A stretch of DNA of 47,023 nt from Jaenimonas drosophilae (taxonomy: Eukaryota; Euglenozoa; Kinetoplastea; Trypanosomatida; Trypanosomatidae), in contig JASAON010001524.1 in the NCBI GenBank assembly GCA_030849065.1, positions 1 to 47,023 of the forward strand. The letters are read 5' to 3'. Positions within the stretch are counted from its first letter, which is position 1; each line of letters begins with the position of its first letter. Below, in pieces: positions 28,175-37,163 of this stretch. The position numbers and the translations under genes are program-made. The notes below the pieces were generated by a model. It had not been told where the DNA came from. It did no database searches and saw only the letters and a program-made list of their open reading frames with translations.

Positions 28175-30127
28175 CTAAAGCCGTGATGGACTCAACAGAA
28201 TCTTCGGGCTCCGACCCGCTGACACTGAGCTAATTGTTTTACCACGGGTGCCACCAGATTTGTCCAAGTGGTCAGCAGGGCTCATCAGGCCACCTCTCCA
28301 GGAATGAGTACCTTCATTCCTACCAACATTTCCAGTTTTTGAGTCCGTGCAACTTCGTAGTGGTGTTTGGTGACCGCAAGACCTCACGGTGGATCCATTC
28401 TCGATAGTCATGTCAGACACGGAGCTTCTGGTGTCAGCAACCTCGCTCACCTTCATTGGAATCTCTCCGCGCCCACTGTGTTGTCCCCTGGAGGAAGAAA
28501 AGTGTGTGGCGGCCACTTTGGATGTTGTGGCTGACGCCCCACGTTGTAGCCTCACAGAACTATTGAAATAATCCTTTGCCAAGGCATCGGATCTGACGGA
28601 TGTCCCTCCGGAGTGCTCCACTAAGACAGTCTCTTGTGCATGAGGGTCGTGCTCATTGACAGGCTCCAGCGGAACTCTGGATAATGTGCCGAGTGTGGAG
28701 GCCTGTCGCTGAGAATCCCGTGCAGAAGCCCTGAGGCCATTTGATGGATAATTCTCTGGAGTTGTGGCCACTTCATCTTGGTTGAGATGCTTTTCTCGTG
28801 TAGCAGCACCCGTCTCTGTGATGATGACTGATGGCGGCTGTCGCTCAAGCAGCCGCAAATTCTCCCATTCGAGTTTATGGATTAACTGCTCGTACTGACG
28901 AGAAGATTCGTAGAAAGCGTGCAGTTCGTGGGACAAACGACGAGTGATATGCTCATGGTTCTTTGAGCCACGGTTGAGAATGCAGCGCAGCTCCTCCGCA
29001 AACCCGCGAAGTAATCGATTCGTCTCCGAGTCAGTGACGGAATCATTGAGGTTCCCACCCATATCCACCGTTGATCTTACCACGGTTGATTCCATTGACA
29101 AATCGAGCATCGCACTTGCCTTGCATTGACGTAGCTCCTCCAGTCCAATGAGACAAGCCTTCAAGACATCGCTCGTCCACTCCAAACGAGGCACTACACC
29201 GTCAATCCCCACAGCCATGCTCTGGGTTGATAGAATGGCACCGGCCCTTCCAATGACAGAGTCGAGCACGCCGGATACAGAGTACAACTGGGACAGCGAC
29301 TGCTGTGTCCCTCGGCCGGTTGGTGTGCGCAATGAAGTCGCGTCACCATGAACCTTCTCATCCCAGAATGGCAAGCGTTCAGCAGTATCCGAAGTTTGGT
29401 TTGGAGCGGCAGGACCCCTAGAATAGTCCGCCAGAACACCGACAGTATCAAAAAGAGCTCTTGTGGTGTCCAGCAGTGCCGCTCGAACATCTGTCAAGAT
29501 CTGGTCACCTCTTTCCAGGGCTAATCGAGCACGTGCCTTCTCCAACTTTACAAGCAAACACCGCGCACGCACAGCATCAGCGACAGTCATGAGCATTCGG
29601 CACACAGTTCCAGTATGCAAGGGAAGCGAGTCTTGCTCCCCTTCTCCGTACGCTGTGGCAGCTGCGAGAAGGCTCTCGTCAGAATGATACATCTCCTGGC
29701 GACGCTTTGCCCGCGAGTCACTATCCTCTGTGTGAAGTTCCTCCAGAATTTCCTCTAGCATTTCCATTACGAAGTGTCTTTCCTGCTGCTGAGACCGAAC
29801 AAGGAAAAGCACTTCAGATGTGTGCGACACATGACGCTCTCGAATAGATGACGCCAGCCTTTCAGCAAGAGCCCGGCAACGTTGCTGAAGTTCATGTTCA
29901 CCTTTCACCGCGAAGCTGTGTATGTTTTTATCCTGGCTCTCCAAACTATGGAGCTGTTGACGGAGACTGTCTCGTTCACTCTCAGTACGCAGCAGCTGGT
30001 GCCGAAGACTGTTGTTCTCTTCCTGTAACGATTTCAGGAGCTTGGTAGCCTGGGCAGACTGTGTTCTCGGCGACTGAGATGTCGTTTGGCACTCGTAATT
30101 AGACAACCCATGGGGTATTGAGGTCAT
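28175..30127 (-). CDS. Hypothetical coiled-coil protein
   Basis: 650 residues from the ATG at 30127; the in-frame codon further upstream at 30142 is TTG, not ATG. A coiled coil spans about residues 25-80 (KLLKSLQEENNSLRHQLL then a leucine heptad pattern). A helical middle follows, with a second short coil near 405-435 (YEQLIHKLEWENLRLLE). The C-terminal ~200 residues are Ser/Thr-rich and probably disordered, with SP motifs (RSPKILLSPSRL at the end). No catalytic motif or membrane segment. Family not recognised; scaffold or cytoskeletal roles are possible but unsupported. Confidence 0.85.
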   Translation of the reverse strand: MTSIPHGLSNYECQTTSQSPRTQSAQATKLLKSLQEENNSLRHQLLRTESERDSLRQQLHSLESQDKNIHSFAVKGEHELQQRCRALAERLASSIRERHVSHTSEVLFLVRSQQQERHFVMEMLEEILEELHTEDSDSRAKRRQEMYHSDESLLAAATAYGEGEQDSLPLHTGTVCRMLMTVADAVRARCLLVKLEKARARLALERGDQILTDVRAALLDTTRALFDTVGVLADYSRGPAAPNQTSDTAERLPFWDEKVHGDATSLRTPTGRGTQQSLSQLYSVSGVLDSVIGRAGAILSTQSMAVGIDGVVPRLEWTSDVLKACLIGLEELRQCKASAMLDLSMESTVVRSTVDMGGNLNDSVTDSETNRLLRGFAEELRCILNRGSKNHEHITRRLSHELHAFYESSRQYEQLIHKLEWENLRLLERQPPSVIITETGAATREKHLNQDEVATTPENYPSNGLRASARDSQRQASTLGTLSRVPLEPVNEHDPHAQETVLVEHSGGTSVRSDALAKDYFNSSVRLQRGASATTSKVAATHFSSSRGQHSGRGEIPMKVSEVADTRSSVSDMTIENGSTVRSCGHQTPLRSCTDSKTGNVGRNEGTHSWRGGLMSPADHLDKSGGTRGKTISSVSAGRSPKILLSPSRL

Positions 30128-30408
30128 GCGTGACTCAACCAAGCCACGATGGAACCAATTCTAGAAGCGGAGGGGTGCATAAAGGAAGCCTCAGGCGATC
30201 TACTTTGTCTATCCAAATCTACAAAGAATCAATGCACACCTTGAACAGTTGGCTGTCCTAAGGTAGGGTGAAGAGAAAGAAAGAAAGAAAGAGCTAGGGT
30301 ATGTGAAGAAGCTGTGTCACGAGCCCCCAAGACACAGACACGAGTCAATACTCTCACTCACCCTTTCGCACACTTTACTTCACCGTACCGGCTAACAACT
30401 CAGTTTCG

Positions 30409-31308
30409 TTAATTCGATGGAGAAGAGTTCCGTGATGCACCCGAGTGATATCGCTCAGCCCACATCTTGCCAAGTGCGTCAAAAGACTCCCTTGACTGAC
30501 GGGTGGCCGCGTCATTTGGTGCACTCTCGGCAAACATAATGCGTCCAAGCCATGGTTTGCTCTCCGGTACAAGCTGGTTGTCAACGCCTCGCAGGACAAA
30601 GTCAAGAGCCTGTTCAGTGATGCAGCCATCCTTGCTTGACTTTCGTTCATCATGAAATCGTTGAGCCCATCCTTCCTCTTCTAGCCGCTGAAGGGAGTAC
30701 AGCATGGCATGATAGGTATCCATGTTCATGGAGAAGTGGCAACGTCTCATGGCGTAGAAAATCGCGAGGGCCTCGGAGTAATTGCGAGCGCGCGCAAAGA
30801 GATGCTGTACGGTTCGGACTGACATCTTTCGACCGAGTCGTCCTGTGGCCAGCAGCACCGTTTCCAGCACGTCGACGCCCTGTGCTGTCAGTGGAACACA
30901 AAGAAGAATTAAGCGATCCAGAGCGTCGCCTAAGCCACGGCAAACATCCTCCTCAAGAGGCGTTTCAACGCCAACGTTGAATTCCTCCAGCAGAGCACGG
31001 AGCTTCCCTAAGCGGTTAGCATCAACTTCCTGTTGTTGGGGGTCAGATAGATCACCCTGGTTGACACTCTCCGCCTTTGCTGTTTCTTGCCACAGGTTGA
31101 AGATGGCCCGCCTGGCAGCAGCGGAGCGCTCCATTGCTTGAAACGCTGTTGAGCTATCCAATTGTTCAGTACCTGGCTGGCTGTCGGCCGAATCTTCGCC
31201 CGAAGCAGGTCGTGTCCCCACTTGCCTACAATAGCTTGAGCATGCCCATGACAACGAGGGAGCACTCAACCTCAGCGTATGAAATAGGGCATGCGAGGCA
31301 CGCCTCAT
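30409..31308 (-). CDS. Probable mitochondrial PPR-like protein
   Basis: 299 residues from the ATG at 31308. The N-terminus (MRRASHALFHTLRLSAPSLS) is basic and amphipathic without acids, like a mitochondrial targeting peptide. The centre has a helix-turn-helix pair near 161-215 (RTVQHLFARARNYSEALAIF then MNMDTYHAMLYSLQRL) that fits a pentatricopeptide repeat; earlier helices near 125-160 may be a weaker repeat. PPR proteins in trypanosomatids bind mitochondrial RNA or sit in the mitoribosome; that role is inferred. The C-terminus is not recognised. Confidence 0.7.
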   Translation of the reverse strand: MRRASHALFHTLRLSAPSLSWACSSYCRQVGTRPASGEDSADSQPGTEQLDSSTAFQAMERSAAARRAIFNLWQETAKAESVNQGDLSDPQQQEVDANRLGKLRALLEEFNVGVETPLEEDVCRGLGDALDRLILLCVPLTAQGVDVLETVLLATGRLGRKMSVRTVQHLFARARNYSEALAIFYAMRRCHFSMNMDTYHAMLYSLQRLEEEGWAQRFHDERKSSKDGCITEQALDFVLRGVDNQLVPESKPWLGRIMFAESAPNDAATRQSRESFDALGKMWAERYHSGASRNSSPSN

Positions 31309-31851
31309 TCTTTCTATTATGGAAGATTATCTTTGTAGTGCACGTCAGGTCATATATTTTTTTTAAAAAAGTAAGAAGCAGTGCAGTTCATGGTCGTTGT
31401 CATAAGAAAAGCCACCGCAGTGGCAAATCTGCCATCTCACACAAGACGTACGTCTAAGCTGTAAGTGGCAGCACGCATGGAGAAAAACTTGATCATTCGT
31501 GTTCTGTCGCCATCCATCAGCAACTCTGCCAAGGGGAAGGAATGAAGGCGGAATAGTTAATAATTCTGTGGGAGACCGATGGAGGTGCAGAGGGGTCCAG
31601 AGTTTGTGAAAAGTGAGTTAGTGTTATTCAGTACGGATGCTAGCGCTGGCAGCTCTGACAACAAAGTTCTGCACTACGTACTTCATTCCGGTGTCAGTAG
31701 AGGAAGCGACTTAGAGGAAGCCACAAGTCGTCTGTTCATGCCATCAGTGCTCTCGCACCGCTCTCTCGGAGAAGGTGGAGAGTACGATTGATCGTTGTAT
31801 CCAATCCGCTGATATTCAGTACAAAAAGAGATCCATCGTCAAATTACCGTC
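31309..31851. other. Intergenic region, largest gap in the compact half
   Basis: 543 bp. A T9 then A6 run lies near 31359-31373. No minus-strand frame is present, and the plus-strand frame near 31579-31791 has no domain and the wrong orientation. No tRNA-like structure noticed. Confidence 0.6.
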
Positions 31852-33693
31852 TTAGAAATCCAAGCCATCCATATCTGTGTTGCCCAGCCAAGGAATTGCA
31901 GCGACAACCCCGCCGAGCAAGGTATTTACGAATGGAAGAGCAATCAGCCGAAGGGGGAAGGCAAGCGCAAAGACACCATAGGCCGTCACTCCGAGAACAC
32001 ACGCTCGCTCCCAGAATGCCTTACGCTTCGCAGAGCCACCAAGAGACTTGAATTTCTTCGATTTGCTCACGGATCCAAATTGGTCACTGGAAGCCGACTC
32101 CCGGCTGAGAGCTTGAAGTCTCTGAACCGACGCGGGTACCTGAGGGCTCGCATCCAAAGCTGCTTTGGTTTGCCTGCTGTTAGCTGACGATGCAGCTGAA
32201 CCGGGATTCAGCTTCTCCTGCTCCTCTCTCCGGAGGGCATCTAGGAGAACGTGAATCTGCGGCGCGCGACGGGTTATCTCCGGGTTGGCGTTTCCTGCAG
32301 CATCAATATACTCGCGGGCTTGCTCATATGACTTCTTCATGCCATGCTCCCCCTTTAGACACATGCAGCCCATAACGAAGTATGCTGAGCCGCAGCCACG
32401 AGAAACCGCCTTGTCTAGCCACTGACGGTACTTCGGAATACTCTTGAGGGCTTCGCACTGTTCCTCCGAAAGCATGGATGTGGCCGTGGAGCCCTGTTGC
32501 CAAAGCTGAGCAATAGCGAGCATGGCACTCACACTACCCAGCTGGGCTGCACGCTGGTAGAAGTGCAGAGCCACAGGGAACAGCGGAAGGAAGTGGCGTG
32601 CGCCATTGTCAAAAAGCTCTCCAATCTTCGCGTTAGCTTCTGCACTGGGGTTTTCGTCATCTAATGCACGTTCCAGTAGCATGTGCGCGCCACGGGGGCT
32701 GCTTAATTGACTGTAGATGGTGTACAGGGTGATTATACTCTGATCATGAGCGTGATGAAGTGCTGCTAAACGGAGGAAGTGGAAGCAGCCCTTGATATCG
32801 CTGTTCTGGAATAGCTCCAATCCCTTGGCCATCAATTGAGTGGCAGTGAGACTCTTCTCCTCATCGTTGGCAAATTCCTCCTCCTCCTCTCCAAACTCAC
32901 CAATATTCACTCGTGCCTTCTGAATGTCAACGCGGACGCATTCGATACAGTTTTCCAGAGTGCTGGGTTTCGTGCGCAGAAAGCGTGCATGCTCGTGGAG
33001 ACGCAGCATCTCTTCAAGAACGCGCCTCTGATTTTCTGCCTCCTTCCGACTTTCATCTCCTTCATCCTCGCCCTCCAACAGTGCTACGACCTCCCCCAGT
33101 TTCGTGGTGATTTCACTCCTCTCATCTTCGAAATTCTTGAGTTCAGCAATAACAAATTCTCCATGAATGTCATCCGCTGTGGAAGCAACGATGTCGTCGC
33201 CTGCTGCCACCTCGTCAGCAGCCTCATCCAGCAGTTTGTCAAGATCCTCCTCCACGTTGGTCAAGCAGTCCGGCACTTCTTCGAGGGGCCCAGCAGGAGC
33301 CTTCACAGGGGGCAGCACAGGGAGATGCTCCAGCAACATGGAACTAATATCTCCTTGAGTTACTAGAAGGGGATCCTCACTGTGAATAGGGAGGTCAATC
33401 AACGAGGCCCAGCTCGATGCGGTTGTCTTCTCCAAGTCAATCACCATCGTCGCATCGTTCTCAACCCGCCATTCGATCTCCTTAAGAACGGAGGCAAATA
33501 GACGCCATTGAATGATGCGCGTCTCGTTATGTCGAATGCACAGCACTGTGGAGTCTTTGATCTCCACGGTAAGATCCCTTGGACGAACACCCTCGGGGAG
33601 CGTTACGGGAATGCGAACTTCGAGCGCTACGCTCTCAGAATCCCCTTGAGTCCACCGGGCTTTGCCGATCCCTTCAGTTGTTGGAATGTTCAT
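31852..33693 (-). CDS. CS-domain (NudC/p23-like) protein with Sel1-type repeats and C-terminal membrane segment
   Basis: 613 residues from the ATG at 33693; the upstream in-frame codon at 33711 is GTG. Residues ~10-100 fit a CS domain of NudC type: ARWTQGDSESVALEVRIPVT, then VRPRDLTVEIKDSTVLCIRH and a later IEWRVENDATMVIDLEK. Next comes an acidic linker (about 120-200) and a coiled region. Residues ~290-490 hold TPR/Sel1-like repeats (GCFHFLRLAALHHAHD, ALHFYQRAAQLGSVSAMLAIA, WLDKAVSRGCGSAYFVMGCM, YEQAREYIDAAGNANPE). A hydrophobic C-terminus near 565-600 suggests one or two membrane segments. CS domains act as co-chaperones and Sel1 repeats scaffold membrane complexes, so a membrane-bound co-chaperone is inferred. 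Confidence 0.8.
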   Translation of the reverse strand: MNIPTTEGIGKARWTQGDSESVALEVRIPVTLPEGVRPRDLTVEIKDSTVLCIRHNETRIIQWRLFASVLKEIEWRVENDATMVIDLEKTTASSWASLIDLPIHSEDPLLVTQGDISSMLLEHLPVLPPVKAPAGPLEEVPDCLTNVEEDLDKLLDEAADEVAAGDDIVASTADDIHGEFVIAELKNFEDERSEITTKLGEVVALLEGEDEGDESRKEAENQRRVLEEMLRLHEHARFLRTKPSTLENCIECVRVDIQKARVNIGEFGEEEEEFANDEEKSLTATQLMAKGLELFQNSDIKGCFHFLRLAALHHAHDQSIITLYTIYSQLSSPRGAHMLLERALDDENPSAEANAKIGELFDNGARHFLPLFPVALHFYQRAAQLGSVSAMLAIAQLWQQGSTATSMLSEEQCEALKSIPKYRQWLDKAVSRGCGSAYFVMGCMCLKGEHGMKKSYEQAREYIDAAGNANPEITRRAPQIHVLLDALRREEQEKLNPGSAASSANSRQTKAALDASPQVPASVQRLQALSRESASSDQFGSVSKSKKFKSLGGSAKRKAFWERACVLGVTAYGVFALAFPLRLIALPFVNTLLGGVVAAIPWLGNTDMDGLDF

Positions 33694-33875
33694 TCGGTCG
33701 ATAATGCTCACAAGAAGCTACGCAAGAAATACGGTGTAATAGAGAGATTGCTGATAGGCAGGGAGAAAGGCAAAGCGTCCCCCGGACATCTTCATAGTAA
33801 AACAGGATACAGAATAACAAATAACCGGATACCAGTTCTTAAGGAAGCACGTATCGAGATGGTGGGTCCCAAGAC

Positions 33876-34550
33876 CTACCCAGCAATAACGGGTCGCGCA
33901 ACGACGAGCACTTGGGTTCGAAACAACGAGTCTGACAGCACGCGCTTCTCCACAATTTCCACGCCTCCGTCAGCCAGCGATCTGACAAAATCCTTCTCAT
34001 AGGTAACTTCACCAAAGTCAATTGTTGTGATGAATTTCAGCACTCGCTTGATGAGAGGGGTGACTACTCTCATGAGAGCTGAGTCCTTCTCAAACGTTTG
34101 GGTGAAGAAAATGCACCCAGCTTCAGTTTTTGGATTTCTGAGCATCCTCACGCAGTGCCGAATTGCTTCAGACTGTTGCGGAATAATCATCAGACTTCCC
34201 GAGAAGTCCACGAGATCAAACTTTTCTTTGTAGTTATTGTTGTACTCATGAATGCTCGCATGCTCAACTTGAACAACATCACGGAGACTGCAGTTGGCAA
34301 TGCTCTTCCTAGCGCTGGTCACATACTCTTCGTCGTAATCGACGCCAATAACGGTCATTCCTTTACTCAAGATGATATCACGGTTTGAGATGAGACTTGT
34401 CGCTGTGCCAATGCCCACATCCAGCAATACGGTATCTACGGGGCAGCTTAGCAGCACCTGTCGATACCATCTGGAAGTCATACCGACGATCAACGCATCG
34501 TAGACGAGTGATCGAAGGGATCTTCCGCTGCTCCAAACTGAGGAAAGCAT
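33876..34550 (-). CDS. Class I SAM-dependent methyltransferase
   Basis: 224 residues from the ATG at 34550. Motif I is VLLDVGIGTATSL (41-53); the acidic end of strand two is VIGVDYDEEYV (67-77). A post-motif DLVDFSGSLMIIP near 110-125 fits motif IV, and GCIFFTQTFEK fits the following strand. This is a bare Rossmann methyltransferase with no extra domain. The N-terminal helix region (DALIVGMTSRWYR) resembles small-molecule methyltransferases, but substrate cannot be deduced. No targeting signal is clear. Confidence 0.85.
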   Translation of the reverse strand: MLSSVWSSGRSLRSLVYDALIVGMTSRWYRQVLLSCPVDTVLLDVGIGTATSLISNRDIILSKGMTVIGVDYDEEYVTSARKSIANCSLRDVVQVEHASIHEYNNNYKEKFDLVDFSGSLMIIPQQSEAIRHCVRMLRNPKTEAGCIFFTQTFEKDSALMRVVTPLIKRVLKFITTIDFGEVTYEKDFVRSLADGGVEIVEKRVLSDSLFRTQVLVVARPVIAG

Positions 34551-34806
34551 CGGCTATTGCCTTTGTGTGTGTGTTTTTTTTTTTTGCGAAGCACGGGGAA
34601 GAGTCAAAACAAAACGAAGAGCGAAGGGGGAGAGATAGGTGGTACGAAGAAAGAAGGCTAGACTTCACATGGAGTGTTGAAGAACCAATGCCTTCCGCAA
34701 AGTTTAGCATTGATCAGCCTGGAACATGTGAATCTGTGATCCAGCAGAAGAGTGGGCTCACTGAGCCTCCATAGTGGCAAACCGGACCGAAGAGCTCAAA
34801 CTGCTC

Positions 34807-36954
34807 TCAATGAGGAAGTGTAGCTCCAGGCTTTAGCCGCTTCCGAGCAGCCGACATCCATCGTCTCAACTCTTCCTGAACAACCGAGTCATTTGACAAT
34901 TGGTGAATTGAAGACAAACCAGACTGTTCATGGTTTTCGTCAGCGTCAATGCAGCTGCCGGTACGGACACACGCGTCAGGTACAGTAACAGCAGGGAAAA
35001 AACGACGGAAACGGGTTGGCACCCGTTGTAGGACGTCTCCAAAGAGCGTCATTCGAGCGGAGAGGAGCCAGAATAGCGACCATTGATTGAGGCTGCCATC
35101 AGTCGGTATCAAGTGGGATGCAAACGAGATGGGTGGGCTCCTGGAGCCTCCCACAAGAACAACTTCATCCCCCACGGAATCCCACGATAAGTTGCCCTCT
35201 CCAAAAATCGTCAAGGCGGAGAATGCAAAAGGGAGTGAACCGTGGCAAGCAGAAACATAAAAGGAATCGGGAAGATCGTGAGTCGTCTGCGCACTCTGTG
35301 CGGCTTCCTTCTCGCAGAGCGAGGCAGTCACTTGAGATAGACGCAATGGGCTCAGTGGTGAGCGCGGCCCAGACGGCGACTCAGCCGAGAAGGTACTGAA
35401 GCTCCGAGATTGGGGAAACTCCCACCTACGCCACACATTGCTATCCAGGGAGCACGACCACACAGAAGGTTCGGCAACTCCGTTACACTCTCCCCCCATC
35501 ACCACAAGCGCGCACCCAGTCTCCCGTGCCGTCAAGCAGTTGTCCTGCGAGCTCTCATTGTTTGCACACTGATTGAGGGAGTTACTCAGGGTACCATTCC
35601 CCACTCGGTGCGAATGGATGGAGCATCGGATCATAGTTGTGCAGTGAAATGCTCGAGCGGGTATCCGTGCTCTCAGAGGAATGAAGACTTGTCTCCAGAC
35701 ACTACTGTGTATGTTTAATATGTGAAAATCACTCAAGTACTGTCCCTGTGTGCCAATCCCTCCAAACACAAGAAGATGATCGTCGATTTTCTCCGTGGTG
35801 TGCCCAAACCGCGGCGGGGGCTCCGACCCAAATGTTAGAACTGTGGAGGACGTCCACGTTCGCCATCCAACATGAAGTGCGATCACTTGTAGTTCGAAGG
35901 AAGGAATGGGAGTGCATCCATTCTTAGTGCCTCCCAGAAGGGCGTACGAAAATAAGTGGTCCTGAGGATGCATAGTTAGAAAGGGAGTCAGTGATGCAAA
36001 CATGAGCAGCGGTGCCCCTGCGCCGTATAGTGGAAGGTGTCCAGTCCAGTGTGACACTTGACTGCTATGGTCACGGCTCCGGTAAATGGCTGTCATGCAT
36101 AGTGCTGGTGGGAGAAAATCCTGAGATTGAACGCGTAGGTGGTGAAGCAGGGACTTATCATGATGAGCCGAGTCCTGTTTTACTGCTGCACGCGCACCAC
36201 CCACCACCAGCGACAGCAGTAGTTCGTACTCATGGGAAGGTGGGCAGGAAAACAGGGATTGGCTCCTCCCACTTACCTCAGTATGTCTCGCAAGAAGTTG
36301 GCCAACTTCGGAAGGGCCTGTCTCGACGGAGCACGAGCAGTGGCCAAACCGAGGAATCGGCGAAGGAAATCCAGCCTGGTCAATGTTTGAATCATCGAGA
36401 TCATTGTGAAGCATACTCCAGTTAAAACGAGACGAAATGCTGGAATCCTCACCAATGAGGCGGTAGGTCAACTTCCCTTCCCGTGAACAAGCAAAGGGGC
36501 CCAAATGTGCTCGCTCTCGGGAAAATTCCATTAAGCGAAAGTCTCCACTTGCCTGACGCGTCGCTGTTGCAATGCCTCCGTAGCTAAGGGCGTAGCAGTT
36601 GTTGTGCTTTTCACAGATCGGAAAAACCGCCAAGCTACAGCCGTACCAAGAAGCTTCATCCTCGCGCACCGTTGTGTGAACAAAGGCGGGAAGACTGGCA
36701 GCCCCCAGTAGACCCATCGACCCCTTGTCATCCAAGTCCTCCCACCCAAAGCTATCGCTTTTCGCTTCGGTCGCCTCCGTTTCAGAGGAATCCCTCTCCC
36801 GTATAGGGTAGTAGTACTCCGGCCTGTCATTTGTATCATCATCATAGTCAAACTCCTCCTCGCTATCACATGGATCATCGCGTTGGCGATAGAAACGGCG
36901 GCGCCTTTCGCCCGTTGGAAATCCATCGTATCCAAAGTCATACCAGCTGCGCAT
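34807..36954 (-). CDS. Kelch-repeat protein
   Basis: 715 residues from the ATG at 36954. The first ~75 residues are basic then very acidic and Tyr-rich. The rest shows scattered Kelch-type blades: PPPRFGHTTEKIDDHLLVFG followed by GG and SDFHILNIHSSVWRQV (about 377-415), then PARAFHCTTMI and LVVMGGECNGVAEPSVWSC; earlier LLLSLVVGGARAA and YALLGGTKN; later DEVVLVGGSRSP. These fit a beta-propeller with about six blades and long insertions. No BTB or F-box partner domain is seen. Kelch propellers bind proteins; nearby cullins make a ubiquitin-ligase link tempting, but there is no direct evidence. Confidence 0.8.
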   Translation of the reverse strand: MRSWYDFGYDGFPTGERRRRFYRQRDDPCDSEEEFDYDDDTNDRPEYYYPIRERDSSETEATEAKSDSFGWEDLDDKGSMGLLGAASLPAFVHTTVREDEASWYGCSLAVFPICEKHNNCYALSYGGIATATRQASGDFRLMEFSRERAHLGPFACSREGKLTYRLIGEDSSISSRFNWSMLHNDLDDSNIDQAGFPSPIPRFGHCSCSVETGPSEVGQLLARHTEVSGRSQSLFSCPPSHEYELLLSLVVGGARAAVKQDSAHHDKSLLHHLRVQSQDFLPPALCMTAIYRSRDHSSQVSHWTGHLPLYGAGAPLLMFASLTPFLTMHPQDHLFSYALLGGTKNGCTPIPSFELQVIALHVGWRTWTSSTVLTFGSEPPPRFGHTTEKIDDHLLVFGGIGTQGQYLSDFHILNIHSSVWRQVFIPLRARIPARAFHCTTMIRCSIHSHRVGNGTLSNSLNQCANNESSQDNCLTARETGCALVVMGGECNGVAEPSVWSCSLDSNVWRRWEFPQSRSFSTFSAESPSGPRSPLSPLRLSQVTASLCEKEAAQSAQTTHDLPDSFYVSACHGSLPFAFSALTIFGEGNLSWDSVGDEVVLVGGSRSPPISFASHLIPTDGSLNQWSLFWLLSARMTLFGDVLQRVPTRFRRFFPAVTVPDACVRTGSCIDADENHEQSGLSSIHQLSNDSVVQEELRRWMSAARKRLKPGATLPH

Positions 36955-37163
36955 TACCTAAAGTTCCCAAGTGTCAGTGGCACAAAATACCCCACTGACA
37001 TAATATGCGTATGCTTCCTCCTGTTTTATGGAAAAGCGACAGCGAAGAAGAAGAACAGACAGACGATCTGCGATATGGAGGAAGGGCAAAAGCTGTCGTA
37101 CTCCTCAACCATGACCCATACTCAGCACTGTGTGTGAAGTTTGTGAACGTAACTATTAATAGC

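Noticed and set aside
33905..33925. GGTTCGAA string resembling a tRNA T-loop
   Set aside because: It lies inside the methyltransferase coding frame and no acceptor or anticodon arms can be paired around it.
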